Of a stretch of DNA of 47,186 nucleotides, positions 20,538 through 30,366 are shown piece after piece. The stretch is from a virus. The notes beneath the pieces are model-generated. The model searched no databases, was not told the DNA's origin, and was given only the letters and a program-made list of their open reading frames with translations. The position numbers and the translations under genes were made by a program. The first letter of the stretch is position 1; the number at the start of each line of letters is the position of its first letter. The DNA lies in the IMG/VR virus record IMGVR_UViG_3300027907_000020, positions 1-47,186 of that record. One strand, 5' to 3'.

Positions 20538-20926
20538 TCCCCCCCCCTCGATCGCGGCGGACGTTCACTGTTACTCCGGCGGTCGGCCTCGATCGCCCGG
20601 CGGATCTCCTGCATGTCTTTCGCGAATGCCTCGGCGAGGTACCGGGTTTGCGTTTCGTGATGTTGCACGATGAGTTCGAGGTTCTCGGTAAACGCGGTGT
20701 GTTGCCGGTCCATCGACCCGAGAAAATCCGACCGTTGCGCGACCGCGGCCGAGACAAGATCCGAGACGCGTTGATCGTGCGATTTGAGAACGGCCGGAAT
20801 GATTTTGAAAAAGACGACCGCGAGGACGGCGCCGAGGAGGCCGGCCCCGATCCACCCGGCGCCGCCGGAGAGTGGATCCGACATTTGAGCAACGACGAAT
20901 CCCTCAAGCATGAGCGGTCGCGACAT
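20534..20926 (-). CDS. Membrane-anchored coiled-coil protein
   Basis: The protein has 130 residues from ATG at 20926; an ATG at 20884 gives 116 residues and neither has a clear ribosome site. One transmembrane helix (WIGAGLLGAVLAVVFFKIIP) is followed by about 75 residues of heptad-like coiled coil (SDLVSAAVAQRSDFLGSM and onward). The layout suggests an i-spanin-like or holin-associated protein at the start of the lysis cassette, just after the tail-tip gene. Confidence 0.66.
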   Translation of the reverse strand: MSRPLMLEGFVVAQMSDPLSGGAGWIGAGLLGAVLAVVFFKIIPAVLKSHDQRVSDLVSAAVAQRSDFLGSMDRQHTAFTENLELIVQHHETQTRYLAEAFAKDMQEIRRAIEADRRSNSERPPRSRGGE

Positions 20927-20944
20927 AGTAACAGGACATCGGGA

Positions 20945-23900
20945 TCACAGACCTGTAAGGTCGAGGTTCTCAGTCGCCACAGTGAGAGCGTCAAGATCGA
21001 GCGTGTGTTTTTCGCAACGGAGTTCCCGGTTGAGGTACCCGGTCGCGGTCGCGCCCTCGAAATGCGAGAGGAGAACTTTGTCGCCGAGGTCGACGTTCGT
21101 CCCGCAAAGTTTTTCCTTGTAATCGATCTGTTTCGGCCCGGTCGCGAGCAGTTCTTTTTGCAAGAGCGCGAGATCGGCCGCGGTCGCCGCGTCGCGCGTC
21201 AGATCGAGCGGGAGATCGAGTTTCCGTTCGCCGTACTTCCCGATCGACGTCGTGTCCCGCGTGTCGAGCGGCCCGAGGTACTGCGTCGAGAAAAATTCGG
21301 CGCGGACCCGCGGCGGCGGCAACGGGTCGCCCTCCGGCGGCGTAAATTGCGGATCGTTCGGTGCGTAGTTCCGCGCGTACCGATAGTCGATGATGTTTTT
21401 GATCTGATCGCGGCGGCGCCGGTACCGGAATGATTTTTTGACGACGTCGTACAGATCGATCACTTGCCGGACGGAGGCGGCCGCCGGCGTGACCATTGAC
21501 GCGACGATCTGCCCGTCTTTATTGACGCCGAGATCGAGGCCGTGAAAGTGAAACATTCGCGCGAGGTCGGCGATCGTGTGCGTCCCACCATCCCATCCGA
21601 GGACGAACGCGCCGAGGTACCCGTTCGACGGGAGTCGTTGTGTCGACCGCGTCCGAACGTCCTCGAATGACGTCGTCCGGATCCGCGAGTAGGCCGGCGA
21701 CCCGATCGTCGGCGGCGACAGCCACGCGCCCGTCTGATAGTTCTGGAGTACGAATTGCGTCAAGAGATGGAGGATTTGTCGCGCGAGCGAATCGATCACG
21801 GTCCCGGTTCCGTCGCCGACCGATTCGATCGCGGCGACGTTTGCCAAGAGCGGGACCTGTCCCGACCGATTGAGTTCGGATCCCGGCCCTTCGGCATAAA
21901 TCGCCGTGTACGTTCGGCCGTTCACGACGATGTAATTCGCGGCGCCGAACTGAGCGACCCACAACGGTCCGCCCGGCCCGTAGTACGGCCCGGCGCCGGT
22001 ACCGGGAATCGCGGTTCGGATCGGATACGCCTGCGGCGTCCCGGTCGGAATCCAGATCGAGAGGAACTGTTTGATCGCGTGTCCGAAAAACACGTACTCG
22101 TCGAGTTCCTTCCCGGCGGCCGCGATGAAGCGCCGCCCGGTGTAGATCCCAGGACAGACGCCGGTCGGTACCGTTGACGCGGAATCCTCCAGGAACCCGT
22201 ACCCGATCGGGACCGCCTTTCCGAGCATCGCGGGATTACCCGGCGAGGTCGGATGGTTTGGATCGTTCCCCATGTTCGGGAAATCCGTGAGCGTAAACGT
22301 CCGTTGTGGGAACGTGAGGGCCGGTTCGCGATCGATCATCGCCTGCAAAAAATCGGAGCAGATCAATTGCATCGTCAGTGACGCGCCGGGAATCGCCTCA
22401 GTGACACTCCCTTGAAAGACGCGGCGCGGCGCGTTCGCGCCGGTCCCGCCGGCTTTAATCGCCGCCTCGGACGTGAGGTACGTGTGTACTTCGGCGCCGA
22501 CGAGACTGTCGGTTGATTCGAGCGCGCGGAGCGCGCGGTCGACGTCGGCGAGGACCGGCGAAATTTCCGACCCGCGGAGGCCGCCCGTCCGGTCGACGAG
22601 CGCGCGCGTGATCACGCCGGCCGACAGGATCCGCGGATCATCCCGCCCGGTTGCCGCTTGATGAATGCCGACCTTGCTGTACCGGGTTTGCGATCCGCCC
22701 GGCGGCGTGAGGTCCATGTACACGATCGGGACCTCGACCGGACAGAGGTCGACGCCGACGGGCGGATTCGTTCCGGCCGGAATCGTCCCGCCGCCGGCCG
22801 GCGGCGTGATCGGCGTTTGCGGCGCGCGCGAGCGGACGACCATCGCCGCGATCTGCGTCACACGCGCGCCGATGGTGAGGTCCGATCCGATCCCGCTAAC
22901 ACTGACGCGCACGTTCGGCGATCCGCCGGAGGTCGCCTGGATGCGAACGCGTGCACTAATCCGCGTGCCGGCCGGGAACAAATGCGGGACCGATAGATTG
23001 ATCGATTTACGAATGACCGCCCACGCCGTGAACCGGAACGTCGTCGCCACGACCTCGGCGCCGCCGGCGCCCGTACCGATGTCGACCTCGACGCCCTGTT
23101 CGGCGATCTGATTGGAATAGATCGCGAGATGCGTCAAGAGGTACTGTTCGGACCGTCCCGCGTGTAATTCCTGCCACGCGGTCGAGGCCCATCCGGTCGC
23201 CGGCGTGAACGAGAGCGCGTTCGTCGTGTCTCCAGGTAAGGCGGTATGGATCGCGTTCGCGTGTCGCTGTTCAAAATCAGGATTTTCGATGTACCCGATC
23301 GCCCGGCCGACGTCGACGGACGACGATCCCCCATGTCGCCCGCGCGTCGAGAGGCGCGTTCCGGCGGGAATGTCCGAGAGGGAAATTACCCACGGGATCC
23401 ACAAGTGATTCCCTTGTGGTTGATTGCCGATGTTTCCGTACCGTTGCAGCGTTCGCTGCGTCTCGGCGCCGGCGGCGCCGGTCCCGATCTCGATCGCGGT
23501 TCCCTCGGCCAAACCGACCGCCGGACAACGGAGGTACAAGCCAGTGAGGGCGATCGGGTTCGCCGTCGAGGCGAGATGTTCAGTCCAGGGATTATCGCCC
23601 CACAAATTGACGGAGTCGGTTGTCACGGGCGCGACCGCGGCCGCCGGCGCGTACTTTTGCGGCCGAGCCGTCACGAGTTCGCCGACGCCCGACGGGTTCG
23701 TGTGATATTTCAGCCGGCAAAAGATTTGCGCCGAGGCGCGATCGCAGCGTGATCGGACGGCGACCCGCGACCCGGCCGGGATCGCGTCGAGACAGGGAAT
23801 CACACTCAGGTACCCGGAGTCGTTGCTAATCCAGTACCCGGAGAACCGCACGGTCGTGACGACGACCTCGGAGCCGGCGCCGCCGACTCCGACGTCGAGT

Positions 23901-24499
23901 TCAAATTCGCGGTAATCGAATCCGATCGAGCCGATCGCGAGCGCGACGCCTGTTAGGACCCATCGGTTCGGCGACGAGGCGACGACTTGCACCCACGCGC
24001 CAGATCCCCACACGGATCCGCCCGATGTCGTTTGGAGGAAATCGGTCCCGGCCGCCGGCGAGACTTCCGAGGCGGTCGCGGTCGCGACGACGTGTCCGGC
24101 GACCGGTTGCGGGAGGTATCCGATCGCGATCTGCCATGTCGACGTGTTTGTGCTTTTTTTGCGGAGGCGAACCGCGACGCGCGACGAGGCCGGGATCAGG
24201 TCGATCGGGATTTCCGCCGGCAACCAAGACGGCGCCATTGACGGGCCGACGCCGAGATGTCCGGGAAATGATCCGATGATCACTTCCGACCCGGCGGCCC
24301 CGACGCCGACCTCGATCACGAACTGTTGATCGCCGGCCGCGACGAACGATACGCCGGTGAGGAGCCACGACTCCGGCGTCGACGCGATGATCTCGGCCCA
24401 CGCCGACGCGACCCACGTGGTTCCGTTTGGCGTGACGGTGACGCCGTTCGCCGCCGCCGGCGCCCATTTCTGCGGACTTGTCGTGTAGACGATCGGCAT
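20945..24499 (-). CDS. Tail-tip hub protein with four N-terminal repeats
   Basis: The protein has 1184 residues. Residues about 1-545 hold four tandem, diverged copies (about 135 residues each) of a beta-sandwich unit with W-E/Q-x-(I/L/V)-x-A, then L-T-G-(V/L), then E-V-G-V-G-x-G-G-S-E and R-V-(A/S)-V-R cores. After a proline linker near 560-580, the C-terminal 600 residues (VEVPIVYMDLTPPGGSQTRY onward) are a single region with the features of a baseplate-hub or tail-tip protein, ending in a beta-rich SHFEGATATGYLNREL segment. The repeats may be receptor-binding or carbohydrate-binding domains fused to the hub. Confidence 0.75.
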   Translation of the reverse strand: MPIVYTTSPQKWAPAAANGVTVTPNGTTWVASAWAEIIASTPESWLLTGVSFVAAGDQQFVIEVGVGAAGSEVIIGSFPGHLGVGPSMAPSWLPAEIPIDLIPASSRVAVRLRKKSTNTSTWQIAIGYLPQPVAGHVVATATASEVSPAAGTDFLQTTSGGSVWGSGAWVQVVASSPNRWVLTGVALAIGSIGFDYREFELDVGVGGAGSEVVVTTVRFSGYWISNDSGYLSVIPCLDAIPAGSRVAVRSRCDRASAQIFCRLKYHTNPSGVGELVTARPQKYAPAAAVAPVTTDSVNLWGDNPWTEHLASTANPIALTGLYLRCPAVGLAEGTAIEIGTGAAGAETQRTLQRYGNIGNQPQGNHLWIPWVISLSDIPAGTRLSTRGRHGGSSSVDVGRAIGYIENPDFEQRHANAIHTALPGDTTNALSFTPATGWASTAWQELHAGRSEQYLLTHLAIYSNQIAEQGVEVDIGTGAGGAEVVATTFRFTAWAVIRKSINLSVPHLFPAGTRISARVRIQATSGGSPNVRVSVSGIGSDLTIGARVTQIAAMVVRSRAPQTPITPPAGGGTIPAGTNPPVGVDLCPVEVPIVYMDLTPPGGSQTRYSKVGIHQAATGRDDPRILSAGVITRALVDRTGGLRGSEISPVLADVDRALRALESTDSLVGAEVHTYLTSEAAIKAGGTGANAPRRVFQGSVTEAIPGASLTMQLICSDFLQAMIDREPALTFPQRTFTLTDFPNMGNDPNHPTSPGNPAMLGKAVPIGYGFLEDSASTVPTGVCPGIYTGRRFIAAAGKELDEYVFFGHAIKQFLSIWIPTGTPQAYPIRTAIPGTGAGPYYGPGGPLWVAQFGAANYIVVNGRTYTAIYAEGPGSELNRSGQVPLLANVAAIESVGDGTGTVIDSLARQILHLLTQFVLQNYQTGAWLSPPTIGSPAYSRIRTTSFEDVRTRSTQRLPSNGYLGAFVLGWDGGTHTIADLARMFHFHGLDLGVNKDGQIVASMVTPAAASVRQVIDLYDVVKKSFRYRRRRDQIKNIIDYRYARNYAPNDPQFTPPEGDPLPPPRVRAEFFSTQYLGPLDTRDTTSIGKYGERKLDLPLDLTRDAATAADLALLQKELLATGPKQIDYKEKLCGTNVDLGDKVLLSHFEGATATGYLNRELRCEKHTLDLDALTVATENLDLTGL

Positions 24500-24504
24500 C
24501 GCGT

Positions 24505-25536
24505 TTAGGTCGTCCGTTTATATCCGAGTTGGATCAAGTTCCACTCGTCGACCGTCCAGGGCGCGCCGGCCGGCGTCGTCGAGTACGCGCGTTGGTACGC
24601 GAGGTACGCCGACGTGAGGTTCGGGAACGCGGCGCCGACCGTGTCGCTGATCCCCTGTCGGATCACGGGCGCGATCGCGACCGTCCCGCCACTCCGGCGC
24701 GCGGTCCAAATGCCCATCAGGCCGTACACGGTGATCGCCGGATCGAGGAGGTCGTCAAATTCGTGAGTATCGATCGCGTTGACGACGGCCGTCTCGTTGT
24801 ACGTCGTGTCGTCGTCGGCCGTCGGGTCGTCGACGTTTTCGTGGCGGAACACGGACCCGACGCGTTTCTCGAACTCGCCGTGTGTGCCGACCCCGTTCGG
24901 GCCTTTGTCCTCGACCTCGACATCCGGTCCGAGGATGTCGTTCGCGACCGCGCCGGTCGAATCTTGCGCGACGACACTCCCGAAATCGTTCACGCCGCCC
25001 GACCACGCGTTGATCGTGAACCGATCCCACGTCGCCGACCCGCCGGTTTGTGTGTCGACCGACGTGAGATTGTTTGTGATCGTCGTCGTGCCGCTTTCGG
25101 TGACGCGGACGACGACCGACCCGGCATTATCAATCACGACGCGCGGGTTCACGTGTACGAACTTATTGAGCGGGATCGCGTATGACGAGGTTCCGAGGAG
25201 GGTCCCGCCGACGCCGTCGCGATAGATCGCGATCTGCCGCGACGTGTTCACGGCGATCGTAATGTGCACGGTCGCGCCGAGGCGGATGTTCGCGAGTGCC
25301 ACGGTCGCGGCCGGCGCCGCCGAGATCCGGAGATCAAAACTCAGGATCGCCGTCGCGAACTGCGGGACCGGATTGAGCGGGATCGCGAGGAGTTCGGCGC
25401 CGGCGCCCGTCAACCGAAACGCCGGACCGCCATTGATCCCGTACGGGCCGGTCGCGACCGATCCGCCGACGGTATAGAGTCGCCCGAGTTGTCCGGACGT
25501 CAACCGGGCGCCGTTGTCGGCCCACAAGATCGCCAT
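24505..25536 (-). CDS. Concanavalin-like tail protein
   Basis: The protein has 343 residues, with ATG at 25536 one base before the preceding stop. Residues about 1-200 show the strand order of a concanavalin-like (LamG) jelly roll: ATAILSFDLRIS, then VHITIAVNTSRQIAIYRDG, then VHVNPRVVIDNAGSVVVRV. The C-terminal part is helical, ending in DEWNLIQLGYKRT, and probably contacts the tail. A carbohydrate-binding or tip decoration function is likely. Confidence 0.65.
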   Translation of the reverse strand: MAILWADNGARLTSGQLGRLYTVGGSVATGPYGINGGPAFRLTGAGAELLAIPLNPVPQFATAILSFDLRISAAPAATVALANIRLGATVHITIAVNTSRQIAIYRDGVGGTLLGTSSYAIPLNKFVHVNPRVVIDNAGSVVVRVTESGTTTITNNLTSVDTQTGGSATWDRFTINAWSGGVNDFGSVVAQDSTGAVANDILGPDVEVEDKGPNGVGTHGEFEKRVGSVFRHENVDDPTADDDTTYNETAVVNAIDTHEFDDLLDPAITVYGLMGIWTARRSGGTVAIAPVIRQGISDTVGAAFPNLTSAYLAYQRAYSTTPAGAPWTVDEWNLIQLGYKRTT

Positions 25537-25538
25537 GA

Positions 25539-26222
25539 TCAGGCGTTCACGACCTCGGTAAATTCGCAGTCGATGTACACCGACGAGGCCGCCGCGGCGC
25601 CGAGGAGTACGCGGTTCTCCAGGAGGATCCCCTCCCCGTTCCCGAGCATCAGAGAATGCACGCGCGAGTCGAGGCCGATGTACTCCCGGTCGCGCGCGAC
25701 GACCTGCGCCGCGGTCGGGACGGCCGCGAGCAACCATTGCGGACAGTGTCCGAGGGCCGATCCGTCTTTCGTCCCGTTCCCGCCCGTCATGCCGGCCGCG
25801 GCGCCGGCGGCCGTCACGCCGCGGATCACGGCCGCGTTGCCCGGGAACGCCTGCATCCCGGCGCGTTTGATCGACCCGCCCGGTGTGACGGTGTTCGTTG
25901 TCGACGTCGTCGTGAACGCCGTCAGTTTGTACAGGTCGAGGGAATCCTCGATCGCCGCCGTGTGCGCGCCCGTCTGTAACCATTGCACGTACAGCCGCGT
26001 CAAGAGGATCAGGTTTGACGCGTGCGAGTTCCGGATCTCGAATAGGCGCGCGTTTGCCGCTTGATTGTTCACGAGCGCGCATAGATGCGTGAGGCGGTAC
26101 GCGCCGATCGACGTCGGGATCGCTTTCAGGGTGACGTGTCCGGCGCCGGTACCGGTGAACGTCGTGATCTCGCCGACGCGTTGTACATTGGCCGGCACTT
26201 GCGGATCATTCCAGGTCGCCAC
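25539..26222 (-). CDS. Tail structural protein
   Basis: The protein has 227 residues. The GTG at 26222 has a GGAGG site eight bases upstream. The sequence is beta-rich, with a helix-containing middle (LILLTRLYVQWLQTGAH) and glycine-rich loops (GAAAGMTGGNGTKDG). Position between other tail-tip genes and the absence of enzyme motifs support a virion component. Confidence 0.66.
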   Translation of the reverse strand: MATWNDPQVPANVQRVGEITTFTGTGAGHVTLKAIPTSIGAYRLTHLCALVNNQAANARLFEIRNSHASNLILLTRLYVQWLQTGAHTAAIEDSLDLYKLTAFTTTSTTNTVTPGGSIKRAGMQAFPGNAAVIRGVTAAGAAAGMTGGNGTKDGSALGHCPQWLLAAVPTAAQVVARDREYIGLDSRVHSLMLGNGEGILLENRVLLGAAAASSVYIDCEFTEVVNA

Positions 26223-26236
26223 AGGTTTCCCTCCTC

Positions 26237-26575
26237 TTACCCGCTGATGCGATAGGCGAACGCGTACGACCCGACCGCGACGTCGCCGTGTACCGTCGCC
26301 CAATAGATCCGGACCGTCGACGCCGTAAGCGCGTATCCGGTCGCGATGATCGGACACACTTCCGGTTCATCGCGCGCGTTCCCTTTCGAGCCGATCGGCG
26401 CGGCCGTCTGGACGACCTCGACCAGAGCGCCGACGGCGAGGCCGGCTTGTGTCGTCGCCAGATCGAACGATCCCGACGACTGTCCGGCGCCGAGGTCGGC
26501 CTCGAACTGGACGAACGCGACCCGATCGCGAACGAGCGCGACGACCCGTTGCCAGAGAGAATCGAGGCGCGACAT
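26237..26575 (-). CDS. Small tail-tip protein
   Basis: The protein has 112 residues. Its ATG directly follows the TAA of the previous gene. A helical N-terminus (SLWQRVVALVRDRVAFVQF) is followed by beta strands (ALVEVVQTAAP, RIYWATVHGDVAVGSYAFAY). A tail-tip component is likely from position. No family is recognised. Confidence 0.64.
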   Translation of the reverse strand: MSRLDSLWQRVVALVRDRVAFVQFEADLGAGQSSGSFDLATTQAGLAVGALVEVVQTAAPIGSKGNARDEPEVCPIIATGYALTASTVRIYWATVHGDVAVGSYAFAYRISG

Positions 26576-27346
26576 TTAGAGTGCTAACCCCTTTTGTTGT
26601 TCGGTGAGTTCGAGGTCGTACCGCGTGAAATTCGGACGCTCGCGGACCGGGATCCGTTGTTCTGACGTGAGGTCGACGAATAGGCAGTCGTTCACGGCGG
26701 CGTCGAGGATGAACGGGAACGACCGCAGGAACCCGCGCGCGTCCCGTTGCAAACTGATCAGGTTGAGACGTTCAAGATCGAGATCCATCGGGAGGCGGAC
26801 GTACCGTTGTCGGACGCCGAACCCGTATTTCAACCGAACGCCGTAGTCGGTTTCGTCGAGGATGCCGGCGTGTTTTTCCGGTTCGCCGACCCCGTCCGGT
26901 ACGTTTAGCTCGCGCAATGTTTCGATGAGGAGGACCTCGCCGATCGCGACGATGGTCGCGGCGCCGGTGATCGTGAGCGTCCAGGTCGTCGCCGACGTCG
27001 ACGCGACGCCGAGGAGGGATTTCCAAGGATCGATACAATGACCGTCCTCGCTGTTCGGCGGGATCGTGATCGTTTGTGCGGCCATCCCGGCATTGTTGGT
27101 GAGTTGAACGGTCGCGCCGACTAGCTTGTGATAGATCAACGCGATCGCCTGCAAGGTTTTCGCGACCCCGAACACCCATTGCAGCGTCGCGAACGTCGTC
27201 GTCGTTTTGAACGGCGGCGCGGCCTTGCGGTCGTACACGTTCGCGAACGGGAAATTCGTGTCGACGGTCCCGGCGGTGAGCGTCGGCGTCACGAGGTCTT
27301 GTAGACAATCGGACGGGCGCGCGTAATAGGTGACAGGCGGCGCCAT
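26576..27346 (-). CDS. Distal tail protein with discoidin-like domain
   Basis: The protein has 256 residues, with ATG at 27346 six bases after the tape measure stop. The first 145 residues resemble a galactose-binding-like (discoidin) sandwich: NFPFANVYDRKAAPPFKTTT, then LQWVFGVAKTLQAIALIY, then WTLTITGAATIVAIGEVLLI. The C-terminal 100 residues (GILDETDYGVRLKYGFGVRQ onward) look like the mounting part seen in distal tail proteins. Placement after the tape measure fits. Confidence 0.7.
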   Translation of the reverse strand: MAPPVTYYARPSDCLQDLVTPTLTAGTVDTNFPFANVYDRKAAPPFKTTTTFATLQWVFGVAKTLQAIALIYHKLVGATVQLTNNAGMAAQTITIPPNSEDGHCIDPWKSLLGVASTSATTWTLTITGAATIVAIGEVLLIETLRELNVPDGVGEPEKHAGILDETDYGVRLKYGFGVRQRYVRLPMDLDLERLNLISLQRDARGFLRSFPFILDAAVNDCLFVDLTSEQRIPVRERPNFTRYDLELTEQQKGLAL

Positions 27347-27351
27347 CGGGT

Positions 27352-30300
27352 TTACCCTCCGGCGGCGGCGCGTTCGATCGCCGACCCGAGTGAATGTGTG
27401 TTCAACGCGATCGCGCGCGCGAGGCCCTCGGCGACCTCTTTCGATTGCATCACGCGCCGGACGTCGGCGCCGTCCCACGCTTGGATCGTCGGCGAGTACT
27501 GGATCACGATCGACGGCGGTCCACTCGCGGCGCCGGCCGCGCGCGCGTCCGCGAGAGATTTTTTCCACTCCTCGAACGGCGCGTACACTTCCGGCCCACC
27601 TTCGCCGACGACCGCGAGCGTCGGGCGCGTGACGACGCCGCCGGCCGCCAGATGAGGAACGTCGAGGCCCGGCATGTCCGGCATTTCGACGCGGCCGCGG
27701 ATCGGGAACTCGAATCCGCCGCGGAACTTGTCGCGGATGCCTTGCGCGCCTTCGTCGGCCGCCTGCGGCAAACCTTTCGCGAGGAGGTCGCGGATCTCCC
27801 CGAGAATGTCTTTCATTTCTTTGAACGTGTCGTTCACGTCGCCGGTAAACGTGAACCGGTCGAGCGATTCGAGTTTGTTCCCGGTCGCGTCGACGAGTTG
27901 TCCGGCGTCGACCATTTGTTGCAGCCACGGACGGAGCGCGGCCGGGATCGACAAGCCGGCCGAGTCGGCGTTCGTGACAAGTTCCTGCATTTTCTCTTGC
28001 GCGTCGGTGAGAACCGCGCCCATGTCCGCGCCGGCGTCGTTGAACGTGACGAACGCGCGCGCGTACTGCATCGCGGTGTCGTCGAGTTTCGCCTGTTGAA
28101 ATCCTTTCCCGAGCGACGACAGTTTGACGCCGAGGCCCTCGGCCATCGACTGCATGGTTTGCCACGACGGCGCGCCGGCGAATCCCTCCAGGAGGCGGCG
28201 GTGTTCTTCGGTGAGGCCCTTCGCCTTGAGGAGTTCGGCGATAAATGGTTGTAACGCCGCCGGCGCCTTGCCTCCGAATTGTTCGGCCGCGGTCGCGAGG
28301 CGCCCGAACGCGCCGTCGAGGGCCTCTTTCAGTTTTTGCGCGTCGGCCTCGGCGTCTTTCAGGAACCGACGAACGTCCTCGATCGCGCGTTTGGTCGCGC
28401 CCTCGTCGTCGCGTTTCTGCGCGCGGTCGAGCGCGGCCGCAAGCTGCGCGCCTTTCGGCCCCATGTCCTTGAGATGTTGCGACAACGCGCCGAGGTTCTC
28501 GAACCCGAGTTCGGTTGTCGCGAACGCGTCTTGCATGTCGCGCGCGACGTTGCGCCCGAGCGTCTTGAACGCCGCCCCGAGTTTCCCGAGCAACGGGCCG
28601 AGGAGGGCGCCGACGCCCGGGAGGAACGACGTGATCGCCTCGCCGAGGAATTTCCCGAGGCCCGATTTCCCCTTGAGGACGCCGCCGAAATTCTCGGCCA
28701 TTGATTGACCGATCATCATTCCGCCCGAGGCGCCGATCGATCGCCACACGTCGCCGCCGCCGGTGACGGCCGCGAGGATGGTCGGCCCGAGGGATTTCCC
28801 GAAATCGATCGCCTTGCCTTTGAGCGACGTAAACATCGTCGCCATGAGCGACGGCGCGTTGCCGATCGACTTGAGGCCGCCGCCGACCGACCCGAGAATG
28901 TCGAGCGGGTTTTTCGACATCTTGCCGGAGAACTCCGCGACCATTTTCTGTATCGCGAGATACCCGGCGAGCGTGTCTTTCCACTCGACGTACTGCATCG
29001 AAATTTTCGGACCGATGTCGAGGATCGCGCCGAGGTCCGCGTTGACCTTGGGTAACAGTTCGTGCAGTTTGGAATGCTTGAGGTACACCTCATGCGCCTC
29101 GGCCGACAGGAGCGGCAGACCGCCGGCGTCGACGAGCGGTTTGATCTGCTTCATCATCCGCGCGACGACCTCGGGATTTTTTTTCTCCTCGGCCGTCATT
29201 TTCGCGATCGATTCGTTGAGCTTGTCGACGTCCTGTTTCAGTTTCCGGCCCGACATTTCGTCGGCCAGATCGGCGACGGCCTTTCGATGCGCCTCGGCCG
29301 CGGCCGCCGCCTTTTTCTGTGCGTCGGTGAGTTCGCCGGTTGCACTCGCGGCAAACTTCGCCGAGCGCGCGAGATGTTCTTTCGCCTCCTTGAGTCGTTT
29401 CGAGGTTTTTTCCGCCTCGGCCTCGGCCGTGTTCGATTTCTTGACCTCCTCCATGTACGCGGCGTGTGCCATCGACGCGCCGCCGAATCCGCCCGAGAAA
29501 AATCCGGCCGTCGTCGCCTTGACGTCGCCGAGGAATTTCGAGAACCCGGACATCGCGGTTCCGAGGTTCTTCATGACGGAGGACAGGAACTCGGCCGAAT
29601 AGATCGTGACGTCGTTGAAAAAGTTCTCCCACGCCTGATTTGCGTCGGCGAGTCGTTGAACCGTTTCCTCCGACATGATGTGCGCGCCGTCGGCCAGTTC
29701 GAGGAATCCGGATCGGATCGCCGGGAGGAGTTCGACGCCTGATTTTCCGAGCATCTTGAACGCGGCGTCGGTTTGCATCGCCTCATTCGGCATTTTTTCG
29801 AGCGCGGCGATGATGTCGCGGAACGCCTCCTCGGGTTTCTTTTTGCGGAGTTCCTCGATCGAGAGGCCGGCGGCCTTGAACGCGGCGACCGTCGATTTCT
29901 CCGGCGCCGCGAGGTTCCGGTTCATTTCGACGATCGATTTCGTGACGTTCTCAATATCGGCGCCGCCTTGCTTGGCGGCAAACGTGAACCGTTGTGCGGC
30001 CTCGGCCGACACTCCCATTTTTTGGGACATGTCCTGTATGTTGTCGGCCGTCGAGAGGATCGATTTGCCGAACGCGACGAGCGCGCCGGCGCCGACCGTG
30101 ACACCGAACGCGGCGGCCAGTCCCCGGACGCCGCCGACCATCGACCCGAGTTTCGAGTTGAATCCGTCGGCCGATCCCGAGACGCCGGCGAGGCCGCGGC
30201 CGAACTTGTCGAGGTTGCCGGAGGCGCCGCCGACGTCGGAACTGACGCCGCGGATCCGACCCTTGAGGGCCTCGAATTTCGAGTCGGTCTTGTCGAGATC

Positions 30301-30363
30301 CCTAAAGAATTGAGCGGAATCCGTCTTGAGTTCGAGGACGGCGCGCCCGAGGCCGGCCGGCAT
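27352..30363 (-). CDS. Tape measure protein
   Basis: The protein has 1003 residues, with ATG at 30363 behind GGAGG. The N-terminal 240 residues are the usual tape-measure head (FFRDLDKTDSKFEALKGRIR, a hydrophobic GLAAAFGVTVGAGALVAFG, then SAEAAQRFTFAAKQGG). Charged helices and coiled coils follow, with hydrophobic patches around residues 450-600 (GSVGGGLKSIGNA, ITSFLPGVGALLGPLLG). The C-terminal part holds VVTRPTLAVVGEGGPEVYAPF. No lytic transglycosylase motif is obvious. Its length predicts a tail of roughly 150 nm, by the usual 0.15 nm per residue. Confidence 0.9.
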   Translation of the reverse strand: MPAGLGRAVLELKTDSAQFFRDLDKTDSKFEALKGRIRGVSSDVGGASGNLDKFGRGLAGVSGSADGFNSKLGSMVGGVRGLAAAFGVTVGAGALVAFGKSILSTADNIQDMSQKMGVSAEAAQRFTFAAKQGGADIENVTKSIVEMNRNLAAPEKSTVAAFKAAGLSIEELRKKKPEEAFRDIIAALEKMPNEAMQTDAAFKMLGKSGVELLPAIRSGFLELADGAHIMSEETVQRLADANQAWENFFNDVTIYSAEFLSSVMKNLGTAMSGFSKFLGDVKATTAGFFSGGFGGASMAHAAYMEEVKKSNTAEAEAEKTSKRLKEAKEHLARSAKFAASATGELTDAQKKAAAAAEAHRKAVADLADEMSGRKLKQDVDKLNESIAKMTAEEKKNPEVVARMMKQIKPLVDAGGLPLLSAEAHEVYLKHSKLHELLPKVNADLGAILDIGPKISMQYVEWKDTLAGYLAIQKMVAEFSGKMSKNPLDILGSVGGGLKSIGNAPSLMATMFTSLKGKAIDFGKSLGPTILAAVTGGGDVWRSIGASGGMMIGQSMAENFGGVLKGKSGLGKFLGEAITSFLPGVGALLGPLLGKLGAAFKTLGRNVARDMQDAFATTELGFENLGALSQHLKDMGPKGAQLAAALDRAQKRDDEGATKRAIEDVRRFLKDAEADAQKLKEALDGAFGRLATAAEQFGGKAPAALQPFIAELLKAKGLTEEHRRLLEGFAGAPSWQTMQSMAEGLGVKLSSLGKGFQQAKLDDTAMQYARAFVTFNDAGADMGAVLTDAQEKMQELVTNADSAGLSIPAALRPWLQQMVDAGQLVDATGNKLESLDRFTFTGDVNDTFKEMKDILGEIRDLLAKGLPQAADEGAQGIRDKFRGGFEFPIRGRVEMPDMPGLDVPHLAAGGVVTRPTLAVVGEGGPEVYAPFEEWKKSLADARAAGAASGPPSIVIQYSPTIQAWDGADVRRVMQSKEVAEGLARAIALNTHSLGSAIERAAAGG

Positions 30364-30366
30364 GTC

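Noticed and set aside
24505-26082. 525-codon extension of the concanavalin-like gene
   Set aside because: The N-terminal part overlaps the preceding tail gene out of frame and is arginine-rich; the ATG at 25536 with a junction to the previous stop is preferred.
26576-28984. 802-codon frame extending upstream of the distal tail gene
   Set aside because: The upstream part overlaps the tape measure in another frame and encodes an arginine-rich shadow; the ATG at 27346 is the natural start.
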